A stretch of 64,000 nucleotides of DNA, from the NCBI RefSeq assembly GCF_001440545.1, contig NZ_LKHP01000009.1:38306-102305 (forward strand). The letters are read 5' to 3'. The notes below the pieces were generated by a model that worked only from the letters and a program-made list of their open reading frames with translations, was not told the DNA's origin and ran no database searches. How positions within the stretch are numbered: position 1 is the first letter of the stretch; the number at the start of each line of letters is the position of its first letter. The position numbers were made by a program, and so were the translations under genes. This DNA comes from Caloramator mitchellensis (GTDB lineage Bacteria > Bacillota > Clostridia > Clostridiales > Caloramatoraceae). Below, one piece after another: positions 32,407-41,877 of the stretch.

Positions 32407-34992
32407 ATGTCAATTACAATTCATGAAGATTTACTTCAAAAAATAAATGAAGTTAGAAAATCCCAGGAAGAATACTCAAATTTTTCGCAGGAAAAAGTTG
32501 ATGAAATATTTAGAGCAGCTGCTATGGCTGCTAATGATGCAAGAATCTATCTTGCAAAAATGGCTGTTGAAGAAACAGGAATGGGAATAGTTGAGGATAA
32601 GGTTGTTAAGAATCATTTTGCTTCAGAGTATATTTACAACAAATATAAGGACGAAAAGACTTGCGGAGTTATTGAAAAGGATGAGGCAGCAGGAATAATG
32701 AAGATTGCAGAACCTATTGGTGTAATCGCTGCGGTTGTTCCAACAACAAACCCAACTTCCACTACAATATTTAAGGCACTATTAGCGCTTAAGACAAGAA
32801 ACGGTATTATTTTCTCACCACATCCACGTGCCAAAAAATCAACGGTTGAGGCTGCAAGAATTGTTTTAGAAGCAGCTGTTAAGGCTGGAGCACCTAAAAA
32901 TATTATAGGATGGATTGAAGAACCATCAGTTGAAAAATCACAGCTTTTGATGAGCGAATGCGATTACATTCTTGCAACAGGTGGTCCTGGAATGGTTAAG
33001 GCTGCTTATTCATCAGGAAAACCTGCAATTGGTGTTGGCTCGGGTAATACCCCTGCGATAATAGATGAAACAGCCCATATTAAAATGGCTGTTAACTCGA
33101 TACTCCTCTCAAAGAGCTTTGATAACGGTGTTATATGTGCTTCAGAACAAGCTGTCGTTGTAGTAGATAAAGTTTATGATGAAGTTAAAAAGGAGTTTGA
33201 AGAAAGAGGTGCATACTTTTTAAAGGGTGACGAAGTTGATAAGGTTAGAAAAATAATATTGGTCAATGGTCATATTAATGCAAATATAGTTGGTCAGAGC
33301 CCTCTTAAAATTGCTGAAATGGCAGAAATTACTATTCCAGAAGATACAAGAATAATAATCGGAGAAGTAGAAAATATAGGACTTAGTGAGCCGTTCTCAT
33401 TTGAAAAATTGTCACCAGTCCTTGCAATGTATAGAGCTGAAAACTTTGATGAAGCTCTTAATAAGGCAGTGGATTTAGTAAAGCACGGCGGATTTGGGCA
33501 CACATCAGTTTTATATACAGACACTATAAAGAGCAAGGACAGAGTTGAAAAATTCAGTGCAGCTATGAAGACGGGAAGAGTTATTATTAACATGCCAGCT
33601 TCACAGGGTGCTATTGGAGATATATACAACTTCAGGCTCGAGCCATCATTAACTCTTGGCTGCGGTTCATGGGGCGGAAACTCAGTTTCAGAAAATGTAG
33701 GTGTTAAGCATCTTTTAAATATCAAGAGCGTAGCTGAGAGGAGAGAAAACATGCTTTGGTTTAGGGTTCCTGAAAAGATTTACTTTAAATATGGCTGCCT
33801 TGCAACTGCTCTTAGTGAGCTAAAGGATTTGAATAAGAAAAGGGCGTTCATAGTTACTGACAAGGTGTTGTTTGATTTAGGATATGTTGATGCAGTAACA
33901 AAATTGTTGGACGAAGTTGGAATACAATACAGCGTATTTTCTGGTGTAGAGCCAGACCCAACATTAGCTACTGCTAAAAAGGGTGCAGATTTGATGAAAT
34001 CATTTAACCCAGATGTAATAATTGCCCTTGGTGGTGGCTCGCCAATGGATGCTGCTAAAATTATGTGGGTTATGTATGAACATCCTGAAGTTAAATTTGA
34101 AGATTTAGCTTTAAGATTTATGGATATAAGAAAGAGGATTTACAAATTCCCAGAACTTGGACAAAAGGCTATGATGGTTGCTATTCCAACATCGGCAGGA
34201 ACAGGTTCAGAAGTTACTCCTTTTGCAGTTATAACTGACGAAAAAACTGGTGTAAAATATCCTCTTGCTGATTATGAATTAACTCCAGATATGGCGATTG
34301 TTGACCCTGAACTTATGATGAATATGCCAAAGGGACTTACTGCCGCATCAGGGATAGATGCACTTACACATGCAATTGAAGCCTATGTTTCAGTTTTAGC
34401 ATCTGAATATACAAACGGCCTTGCACTTGAGGCTATAAGGCTTATATTTAAATATCTACCACTTGCTTATTCAGAAGGGGCTGCAAACCAGAAGGCAAGG
34501 GAAAAAGTTGCCTATGCTTCAACAATTGCAGGTATGGCCTTTGCAAATGCATTCCTTGGAATATGCCACTCAATGGCGCATAAATTAGGTGCAACCTTCC
34601 ATATTCCTCACGGAGTTGCAAATGCACTTTTAATAAGCGAAGTTGTAAGATTTAATGCAGTTGATAATCCAAGAAAGCAGACTGCATTCCCACAGTATAA
34701 GTATCCAAATGCTAAGTGGAGATATGCACAGATTGCTGATTATTTAAGACTTGGTGGTAAGGATGAGGATGAAAAGGTTGAACTATTAATCAATGCGATA
34801 GAACAATTAAAGGAAAAAGTTAATATTCCAAAGTCCATTAAGGAAGCTGGAGTTTCGGAAAAGAAATTTTATGCAGCTTTAGATGAGATGGCAGAACAGG
34901 CCTTTGACGACCAGTGCACAGGAACTAACCCAAGATATCCGCTAATAAGTGAAATAAAAGAACTTTATATAAGAGCTTTTGAAGGAAGATAA
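32407..34992 (+). CDS. adhE: Bifunctional acetaldehyde/alcohol dehydrogenase
   Basis: The protein is 861 aa. The N-terminal half is a CoA-acylating aldehyde dehydrogenase ([17 protein letters not shown]; catalytic Cys in NGVICASEQAV). The C-terminal half is an iron-dependent alcohol dehydrogenase (IALGGGSPMDAAK, SGIDALTHAIEAYVS, LGICHSMAHKLGATFHIPHG with the His ligands). It reduces acetyl-CoA to ethanol and reoxidises NADH, forming spirosome filaments in other species. It could consume NADH or acetaldehyde from the eut pathway, which lacks eutG. ATG at 32407 behind GAGGTG. Confidence 0.97.
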   Translation: MSITIHEDLLQKINEVRKSQEEYSNFSQEKVDEIFRAAAMAANDARIYLAKMAVEETGMGIVEDKVVKNHFASEYIYNKYKDEKTCGVIEKDEAAGIMKIAEPIGVIAAVVPTTNPTSTTIFKALLALKTRNGIIFSPHPRAKKSTVEAARIVLEAAVKAGAPKNIIGWIEEPSVEKSQLLMSECDYILATGGPGMVKAAYSSGKPAIGVGSGNTPAIIDETAHIKMAVNSILLSKSFDNGVICASEQAVVVVDKVYDEVKKEFEERGAYFLKGDEVDKVRKIILVNGHINANIVGQSPLKIAEMAEITIPEDTRIIIGEVENIGLSEPFSFEKLSPVLAMYRAENFDEALNKAVDLVKHGGFGHTSVLYTDTIKSKDRVEKFSAAMKTGRVIINMPASQGAIGDIYNFRLEPSLTLGCGSWGGNSVSENVGVKHLLNIKSVAERRENMLWFRVPEKIYFKYGCLATALSELKDLNKKRAFIVTDKVLFDLGYVDAVTKLLDEVGIQYSVFSGVEPDPTLATAKKGADLMKSFNPDVIIALGGGSPMDAAKIMWVMYEHPEVKFEDLALRFMDIRKRIYKFPELGQKAMMVAIPTSAGTGSEVTPFAVITDEKTGVKYPLADYELTPDMAIVDPELMMNMPKGLTAASGIDALTHAIEAYVSVLASEYTNGLALEAIRLIFKYLPLAYSEGAANQKAREKVAYASTIAGMAFANAFLGICHSMAHKLGATFHIPHGVANALLISEVVRFNAVDNPRKQTAFPQYKYPNAKWRYAQIADYLRLGGKDEDEKVELLINAIEQLKEKVNIPKSIKEAGVSEKKFYAALDEMAEQAFDDQCTGTNPRYPLISEIKELYIRAFEGR

Positions 34993-35020
34993 AAAGGTAG
35001 GCTTTGAGCCTACCTTTTTA
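34991..35020 (+). terminator. Terminator after adhE (repeated element)
   Basis: GGTAGGC-TTTGA-GCCTACC followed by TTTTTA. The same 25 bases (34996-35020) recur at 44154-44178. Confidence 0.93.
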
Positions 35021-35148
35021 AATTTATTAAATTTTCAAAAAAGTATTGATTTTTAGTTAATGTTCCTGATATAATTTACTTAAGTTAACTAAAATAAAGT
35101 TAAACAACGAGCTTATTTTAGTAAAATAAAATAGAAAATGGTGATGAT

Positions 35149-36210
35149 ATGATAACTATTAGAGATATAGCACGTAAGGCAAATGTATCTATAGCAACAG
35201 TATCAAGAATTTTAAACAACGATAAAACTCTCTCGGTATCAGATGAAACAAGAGAAAAAATATTAAAAATAGTAGATGAATTAGGATATAAACCTCTTAG
35301 AAAAAGAGATGTAAAAAAGCAAGATGATAAAGTTGAAAATGCATTGAATATAGGCATTTTACTGGCTTATTCAGAGCAAGATGAAGCAAACGACCCTTAT
35401 TTTTTGTCAATAAGGCAGGGAATTGAAAAGGAATGCAGTGAAAAGTTTATTAATATTTCGAGTATTGTTAGACTCGACGGAAATAAATTTAATTTTGACT
35501 TGAATGAATTTGATGGATTGATTGTTGTAGGAGGCATTGAAGCAAAAGATTTCAAAAATTTATATAATAACAGAAACGTTGTATTTGTTGACCATGCATA
35601 TGAAATAGATGAATATGATTCTGTTATTTCGAGCTTTGAGAAGGCAACAGAAAATGTAATAGATTATCTTGTTAGTATGGGACATAAAGAGATTGGTTAT
35701 ATAGGTGGAAGGAAAACAGTTAAAAGAATTACTTCAAATGAGGTTATAGAAATTGAAGATGTTCGATTGCAAGTCTACAGGAAAAAGATGAAGGAATTAG
35801 GGCTATATAGTGAAAGAAATATTTATATTGGGGATTGGAATCCTTCTGGTGGTTATAAAGCAATGAAAGGAGCAATAGAAAATGGAAGTTTACCAAGTGC
35901 TTTTATAATTGCAAGCGATCCTATGAGCACAGGTGCATTACATGCACTCCATGAGGCAAATATCAATGTTCCAGACGATGTAGCTATTATAAGCTTTGAT
36001 GATATTGAATCTGCGGCTTATTTAAATCCTCCTTTGACGACTGTAAAGACATATACTGAAGAGATGGGAAAAGCTGCCGTTAAATTGTTACTAGAAAGAG
36101 CAAGGGGTAGAGAAATTCCCATTCAAGTAGTTGTGCCTACAAAACTTATTATAAGAAAAAGTTGCGGTGGTAATGACAGTGATTATTCTGGCTATATTTT
36201 CTATAGTTAA
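35149..36210 (+). CDS. LacI-family transcriptional regulator of alpha-galactoside genes
   Basis: An N-terminal LacI helix-turn-helix (TIRDIARKANVSIATVSRILNND) is followed by a periplasmic-binding-like sensor domain (IGYIGGRK, AIISFDDIESAAYLNPPLTTV). Length of 353 aa is typical. It directly precedes an ABC importer and a GH36 alpha-galactosidase, so it most likely represses them until sugar appears. Its own promoter is TTGATT (35046) N18 TATAAT (35070), with TTAGTTAA and TTAACTAA arms flanking the -10 box. Confidence 0.9.
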   Translation: MITIRDIARKANVSIATVSRILNNDKTLSVSDETREKILKIVDELGYKPLRKRDVKKQDDKVENALNIGILLAYSEQDEANDPYFLSIRQGIEKECSEKFINISSIVRLDGNKFNFDLNEFDGLIVVGGIEAKDFKNLYNNRNVVFVDHAYEIDEYDSVISSFEKATENVIDYLVSMGHKEIGYIGGRKTVKRITSNEVIEIEDVRLQVYRKKMKELGLYSERNIYIGDWNPSGGYKAMKGAIENGSLPSAFIIASDPMSTGALHALHEANINVPDDVAIISFDDIESAAYLNPPLTTVKTYTEEMGKAAVKLLLERARGREIPIQVVVPTKLIIRKSCGGNDSDYSGYIFYS

Positions 36211-36387
36211 AATTAGGCATCTTTATTGATGCTTAGCTATAAACAAAATTAATGGGGGTGGTTTATGAAAGATATAAAAAAAATGCCTTTAAAAAGGCAA
36301 AAATAATAAAAAATTATAAAAATTGTGCTTAAGTAATTTTATACCAAAATCAATTAGTTCGCAAGATGTTAATTAGGAGGATTATGT

Positions 36388-37635
36388 ATGAAAAAGATAA
36401 TGTCCTTAATTATTACATTAATTTTCGTTGTATCCATTTTTAATGGATGCACAAAAAAGAATGCTACAGAAACATCTTCACAAGGAACAGGTGAAAAGGT
36501 TAAAATAGAATTTTTTCAATACAAGCAAGAAGCAAAAGAAACTTTTGAAAAGCTCATTCAAAAATTTGAACAGGAAAATCCTGATATTGATGTAGTTCAA
36601 TCAAATCCACCAGAAGCTTCAACTGTTCTTAGAACACGAATGGCAAAAAGGGATGTCCCAGATATTGTATCTGTAGGTGGAGATGTAACTTATGCAGATC
36701 TTGCAAAGGCAGGTGCCTTTGAAGATTTAACAGATTCTCAGGAACTACAAAAAATACATCCACAATATGTTCAAATGCTTAAGGATATAAGCGGTTTAGA
36801 TAAAGTCTATGCAATTCCATATGCGGTTAATGCAAATGCGGTAATATACAATAAAAAATTATTTAATGAACTTGGACTTACTGTTCCAAAAACATGGGAC
36901 GAGTTTATAGCTGTTGCAGAAAAAACAAAGAAGGCAGGTAAAATACCTTTTTATTTCACATTTAAAGATTCATGGACAACCCTACCAGCATTTAATGTTC
37001 TTGCAGCTGATACACAGGGGGATAGTTTCTTTGCTGAAAGAAGAGAAGGAAAAACAACATTTAAAGAACGTTATAAGGAAGCTGCTGATAAATTCTTAAA
37101 ATTAGTTGAATATGGACATAATGATAATTTTGGAAAAGGATATGTAGATGGAAATATAGCGTTTGCAAAAGGTGAGTCGGTAATGTATCTTCAAGGAATA
37201 TGGGCTATTCCTGAAATTAAAAAGGCAAACCCAGATATTGAACTTGGTGTTTTCCCATATCCTGTAACTAATGATCCATCTAAGAATAAAGTGGTTTCAG
37301 GGGTTGATTTGCTTTTTGCGATTTCAAAAACATCAAAAAACCCTGAAGCAGCAAGAAAATTTGTTAATTTCCTACTTAGAGAAGATATAGCTAAGGAATA
37401 TCTTTCAGAACAAAACGCATTTTCAGCTATTCAAGGGGTTGTAAAGGAAGACAAAGATCTTGAGGGGTTGAAGGATAGTTTCAACAATGGATTAATAGTA
37501 GATTTCCCAGACCATTATGTTCCAAATTCAATGGCACTTGATAGACAGCTTCAACAGCTTGTGCTTGATAAGAATGTAGACGCATTCTTGACAACACTTG
37601 ATAATGAATGGGATAAAGCTCAAACCCGCAAATGA
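36388..37635 (+). CDS. ABC sugar-binding lipoprotein (MsmE-like)
   Basis: This extracellular solute-binding protein of family 1 is anchored by a lipoprotein signal (lipobox IFNGC, Cys21). The mature part (VKIEFFQYKQEAKETFEKLIQKFEQENPDIDV..., YAIPYAVNANAVIYNKKLFNELGL) is standard. With the two permeases downstream it should import alpha-galactosides such as raffinose or melibiose; the specificity is inferred from the GH36 gene. No ATPase gene is in the cluster, so a shared MsmK-type ATPase elsewhere is needed. ATG behind TTAGGAGG. Confidence 0.9.
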   Translation: MKKIMSLIITLIFVVSIFNGCTKKNATETSSQGTGEKVKIEFFQYKQEAKETFEKLIQKFEQENPDIDVVQSNPPEASTVLRTRMAKRDVPDIVSVGGDVTYADLAKAGAFEDLTDSQELQKIHPQYVQMLKDISGLDKVYAIPYAVNANAVIYNKKLFNELGLTVPKTWDEFIAVAEKTKKAGKIPFYFTFKDSWTTLPAFNVLAADTQGDSFFAERREGKTTFKERYKEAADKFLKLVEYGHNDNFGKGYVDGNIAFAKGESVMYLQGIWAIPEIKKANPDIELGVFPYPVTNDPSKNKVVSGVDLLFAISKTSKNPEAARKFVNFLLREDIAKEYLSEQNAFSAIQGVVKEDKDLEGLKDSFNNGLIVDFPDHYVPNSMALDRQLQQLVLDKNVDAFLTTLDNEWDKAQTRK

Positions 37636-37644
37636 TTATGCTTT

Positions 37645-37677
37645 AAAGGAGATCGAGCATTAGCTCGATTTCTTTTA
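37645..37677 (+). other. Intercistronic hairpin after sugar-binding-protein gene
   Basis: GATCGAGC and GCTCGATT pair around ATTA, with outer AAAGGA/TCTTTT pairing through G-U, giving ~14 bp. The U-tract is imperfect (TTTTAAAT). Such leaky hairpins commonly keep the binding protein more abundant than the permeases. Confidence 0.7.
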
Positions 37678-37693
37678 AATAAGGAGGCATTCT

Positions 37694-38620
37694 ATGAATC
37701 AGAAAAGTATTACATCGTTAAAAGAGAACACAATTTTACAAAAAAAGCACCATAAAAGAAAAATAGATATTGCAATATATTTAATGACTATACCAGCTGT
37801 AGTCTTGTTTGCCGCCTTTCATACATTTCCAGTATTAAAGGGTATATATTATTCCTTTACAAATTGGGATGGACTTAGCCTGGATTACAAGTTCGTTGGT
37901 TTGAGAAATTATTTAAATCTTATAGGGGATAAAAACGTATGGAATTCGTATATATTTACATTTAAATTTGCATTGGTTTCAACTATTCTTGTTAATATTA
38001 TCAGTCTTCTACTTGCAATGGGTCTTAACACAAAAATTAAATTTAAAAATTTTTTTAGGGCAGTGTATTTTCTTCCAAATGTATTAAGCATTCTTATCGT
38101 TGGTTTTATATTTAACTACATCTTTGCTTATGTAATTCCAGCCCTAGGAACAAAATTAGGTATAGAACTATTAAAATCAAATATACTTGGAAATCAAAAA
38201 TTCGCTTGGATTGGAGTAGTCATTGTCGCAGTATGGCAGGCTAGTGCGCTTAATACGATTTTATATCTTTCAGGACTTCAAACAGTGCCTGAAGAGCTTT
38301 ACGAGGCTGCAAGCCTTGACGGTGCTAATAAATTTCAAGAATTTTGGAATGTTACTTTTCCAGTAATAGCACCCTTCTTTACTATTAACATGGTTCTTGC
38401 AATGAAAAATTTCTTAATGGTATTCGACCATGTAATGTCATTAACAAGCGGAGGCCCTGGCCGTGCAACCGAATCAATATCTTTATTGATTTATCGTTCA
38501 GGATTTGCAGGAGGAGAGTTCGCATACCAATCAGCCAACTCAGTTATCTATTTTATGTTTATAATTATTATTTCAGTATTTCAAATTAAATTTTTACAAA
38601 AACGGGAGATGGATATGTAA
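37694..38620 (+). CDS. ABC sugar permease (MsmF-like)
   Basis: This inner-membrane permease of 308 aa has six predicted helices. The EAA loop is ELYEAASLDGANKFQEFWNVTFPVIAPF, which contacts the ATPase. ATG at 37694 behind AATAAGGAGG. The stop overlaps the next permease start by one base. Confidence 0.92.
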   Translation: MNQKSITSLKENTILQKKHHKRKIDIAIYLMTIPAVVLFAAFHTFPVLKGIYYSFTNWDGLSLDYKFVGLRNYLNLIGDKNVWNSYIFTFKFALVSTILVNIISLLLAMGLNTKIKFKNFFRAVYFLPNVLSILIVGFIFNYIFAYVIPALGTKLGIELLKSNILGNQKFAWIGVVIVAVWQASALNTILYLSGLQTVPEELYEAASLDGANKFQEFWNVTFPVIAPFFTINMVLAMKNFLMVFDHVMSLTSGGPGRATESISLLIYRSGFAGGEFAYQSANSVIYFMFIIIISVFQIKFLQKREMDM

Positions 38621-39444
38621 TGAATAAAAAGACTAACTGGATTGTTACAATTTTAATTGCACTTGGTTCCCTTGTTATTTTGTTACCATTATATTTAGCG
38701 ATATCAATTGCACTAAAGACACCAAAGGAGCTTGCTGATTCTGTACTTTCCTTTCCTATTGGATTACACTTTGAGAATTTTACTAAGGCAATAAAAGCAA
38801 CGAATTTTTTTCATGCATTTAAAAATAGTGCATATATTACATTAATATCAGTTGCTTTTACAATAATAACAAATTCAATGGTTGCATATGTAATCGCAAG
38901 AAATATGAATAAAAGCAAATTTTTTAAGTTTTTATATTATTATTTTGTTAGTGCTTTATTTGTTCCTTTCCCAATTATTATGCTTCCAATAGTTAAACAA
39001 ACATCAGATTTAGGAATGAACAATCCTAATGGTTTAGCATTTCTTTATGTAGTTTATGGTATTGCTTTTAATATATTTATTTATGTTGGATATATACGGT
39101 CAATACCAAGGGCTCTTGAGGAAGCTGCGATTGTTGATGGATGTGGAACATGGACAACGTTTTGGAAAATAATCTTTCCTCTCATGTCTCCAATAAATGC
39201 AACAGTTGCGATCTTAACCTGTCTCTGGGCTTGGAATGACTTTATGCTGCCACTTATAATATTAAACGACCCATCGCATATAACCCTGCCTCTAGCACAA
39301 TATGTATTTCAATCAGAATTTGGAACAAACTATAACTTGGCATTTGCATCGTATTTGATGGCATTATCACCAATGATTGTTGTTTATATATTTGCTCAAA
39401 AATGGATAATAAACGGTGTAACACAAGGAGCTGTTAAGCAATAG
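38620..39444 (+). CDS. ABC sugar permease (MsmG-like)
   Basis: This is the second membrane subunit, 274 aa and six helices, with the EAA motif ALEEAAIVDGCGTWTTFWKIIFPLMSP. It starts on the last base of the upstream permease stop codon, so the two are translationally coupled. Neighbouring genes place it in the alpha-galactoside importer. Confidence 0.92.
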   Translation: MNKKTNWIVTILIALGSLVILLPLYLAISIALKTPKELADSVLSFPIGLHFENFTKAIKATNFFHAFKNSAYITLISVAFTIITNSMVAYVIARNMNKSKFFKFLYYYFVSALFVPFPIIMLPIVKQTSDLGMNNPNGLAFLYVVYGIAFNIFIYVGYIRSIPRALEEAAIVDGCGTWTTFWKIIFPLMSPINATVAILTCLWAWNDFMLPLIILNDPSHITLPLAQYVFQSEFGTNYNLAFASYLMALSPMIVVYIFAQKWIINGVTQGAVKQ

Positions 39445-39461
39445 ATTTCGGGAGGTTAATT

Positions 39462-41663
39462 ATGCTTTCAGAGTTTACTAACATATATTTTGATTCAGAA
39501 AAAAAGGTTTTTCATTTAAAGGCAAAAGATACAAGCTATATAATGAGGATTATTAGAGATGGTTACCTAGCCCACATTTACTTTGGAAAGGCCATAAAGG
39601 AATATAATATTCCTGATGACTTGATTTATCTTGACAGGGGTTTTTCACCAAACCCATACGAAGATGATAGAACTTTTTCACTAGATACGCTTCCGCAGGA
39701 GTATCCTGCTTATGGAAATACAGATTTTCGTTCGCCTGCATATCAAATACAACTTGAAAATGGTTCGACTATAACCGATTTAAGATATAAAAAACACAGA
39801 ATTTTTAAAGGAAAGCCAAAGCTTGAAGGTCTTCCTGCAACATATGTGGAAAGTGATGATGAAGCTGAAACTATCGAAATTCACATGGTGGATGATTTGA
39901 TAGAATTAAAAGTTATTTTATCATACACAGTTTATAAGAATTTTAATGTCATAACAAGAACAGCTAAATTTATTAATAATGGAAATGAGAAGTTAAAAAT
40001 TCTAAGAGCCCTTAGTATGAATATTGATTTTAGAAATGCAGATTTTGACTTTCTGCACCTTCATGGGGCTCACTGTAGAGAAAGGCATATAGAAAGAAGG
40101 TCATTGTTTACGGGTATTCAGTCTATTGAAAGCAGGCGTGGTGCTAGCAGTCACCAGCAAAACCCTTTTATTGCACTCTTGAGTAAAAACGCTGATGAGG
40201 ATCATGGTGAAGTTTATGGGTTTAACCTTGTATATAGCGGCAACTTTATAGCTCAGGCAGAGGTAGACCAATTTCAAACAACGAGAATTCAAATGGGAAT
40301 TAATCCCTTTGATTTTAGTTGGATTTTAGAGCCTGGTGAGGAATTTCAATGTCCTGAAGTTGTTCTTGTATATTCTTCAAATGGATTAGGAGAGATGTCA
40401 AGAATTTATCATGATTTATATCGGACAAGATTATGCAGAGGCGTTTATAGAGACAGGGAACGTCCTATTCTAATAAACAACTGGGAGGCGACATACTTTG
40501 ATTTTAATGCAGAAAAGATTGAGAACATTGCAAAAAGTGCAAAGGAGTTAGGTATTGAACTTTTTGTGCTGGACGATGGATGGTTTAGCAGAAGGGATGA
40601 CGATAAATCTTCTCTTGGAGATTGGTTTGTAAATAAACGTAAGCTACCCTATGGGCTTAAGGATATAGTGGACAAGGTTCACAATTTGGGAATGAAATTT
40701 GGATTATGGGTAGAGCCAGAAATGGTTTCGGAGGATAGTGAACTGTTTAGGAAACACCCAGATTGGTTTTTACATGTGCCAAATAGAAAACCTTCTGTTG
40801 GTAGGAATCAGTTAATTCTTGATTTATCAAGGAAGGAAGTATGTGATGAAGTAATTAAAATGATTTCAGAAGTTTTATCCTCAGCCCCGATTAATTATGT
40901 AAAATGGGATATGAATCGTCATATGACGGAAATTGGTTCAAAAACATTGCCAGGTGAAAGGCAAAGAGAGACGGCACATAGATATATGCTAGGGCTTTAC
41001 AGGGTTTTAGAGGAATTAACATCTGCCTTCCCAAACATATTATTTGAGGGTTGTTCGGGAGGTGGAGGGAGATTTGACCCAGGAATGCTCTATTATATGC
41101 CGCAAACATGGACAAGTGATAACACAGATGCAATTTCAAGGTTAAAGATACAATATGGAACAAGCATTGTGTATCCTATAATAACGATGGGAGCACATGT
41201 TTCAGCAATTCCAAATCATCAAGTCGGAAGAGGGGCATCTATTGATATAAGAGGACATGTGGCGATGTCTGGCAATTTTGGATATGAACTAGATTTGACA
41301 AAGCTTACTGATGAAGAAAAACTAAAAGTAAAAGAACAGATAAAGTTATATAAAGATATTAGAAGACTCATTCAGTTTGGAGATTTTTACAGGATTATAA
41401 ATCCATTTGAAACAAATGAAGCAGCGTGGATATTTGTCTCAAAGGATAAAACTGAAGCTATTGCTTTTTATTTTAGAGTTCTTGGAGAAGCCAATGTCCC
41501 ATTGAGAATATTAAGACTTAAGGGACTTGATGGAAATAGAAAATATGAAATTATTGAAACTGGCTCAGTATATGGTGGAGATGAGCTTATGAATGTTGGA
41601 ATAAGCATACCGTATTTAAATGGTGACTTTAGAAGTCGTGTTTTTAGATTAAAGGAAAAATAA
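39462..41663 (+). CDS. Alpha-galactosidase, glycoside hydrolase family 36
   Basis: This cytoplasmic enzyme of 733 aa removes terminal alpha-1,6-galactose from melibiose/raffinose. GH36 features: LFVLDDGWFSRRDDDKSSLGDW, nucleophile Asp in YVKWDMNRHMTE, and acid/base Asp in TSDNTDAISR. An N-terminal beta-sandwich (~1-330) and a C-terminal beta domain flank the TIM barrel. No signal peptide. Last gene of the sugar operon, followed by a terminator. Confidence 0.95.
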   Translation: MLSEFTNIYFDSEKKVFHLKAKDTSYIMRIIRDGYLAHIYFGKAIKEYNIPDDLIYLDRGFSPNPYEDDRTFSLDTLPQEYPAYGNTDFRSPAYQIQLENGSTITDLRYKKHRIFKGKPKLEGLPATYVESDDEAETIEIHMVDDLIELKVILSYTVYKNFNVITRTAKFINNGNEKLKILRALSMNIDFRNADFDFLHLHGAHCRERHIERRSLFTGIQSIESRRGASSHQQNPFIALLSKNADEDHGEVYGFNLVYSGNFIAQAEVDQFQTTRIQMGINPFDFSWILEPGEEFQCPEVVLVYSSNGLGEMSRIYHDLYRTRLCRGVYRDRERPILINNWEATYFDFNAEKIENIAKSAKELGIELFVLDDGWFSRRDDDKSSLGDWFVNKRKLPYGLKDIVDKVHNLGMKFGLWVEPEMVSEDSELFRKHPDWFLHVPNRKPSVGRNQLILDLSRKEVCDEVIKMISEVLSSAPINYVKWDMNRHMTEIGSKTLPGERQRETAHRYMLGLYRVLEELTSAFPNILFEGCSGGGGRFDPGMLYYMPQTWTSDNTDAISRLKIQYGTSIVYPIITMGAHVSAIPNHQVGRGASIDIRGHVAMSGNFGYELDLTKLTDEEKLKVKEQIKLYKDIRRLIQFGDFYRIINPFETNEAAWIFVSKDKTEAIAFYFRVLGEANVPLRILRLKGLDGNRKYEIIETGSVYGGDELMNVGISIPYLNGDFRSRVFRLKEK

Positions 41664-41689
41664 CCCCCCTTTGATATATATTGAATTAG

Positions 41690-41723
41690 GAGTAGGTTAG
41701 TAGGTTGACCTACTCTCTTTTTT
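41690..41723 (+). terminator. Terminator after alpha-galactosidase operon
   Basis: GAGTAGGT (41690-41697) pairs with ACCTACTC (41708-41715), followed by TCTTTTTT. Confidence 0.9.
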
Positions 41724-41877
41724 ATATTTTTAAATTTAGTAAGAGATGTGATTTATATAGGTAGAAATAATATAGTTTTTATTAATACTAACACAAATAT
41801 TCATAGAAAAATCAAAACATTTTGAAATTTTATAGCTGATATAATTTAATTATAATAAAAATTTAGGGGGTATTGTT

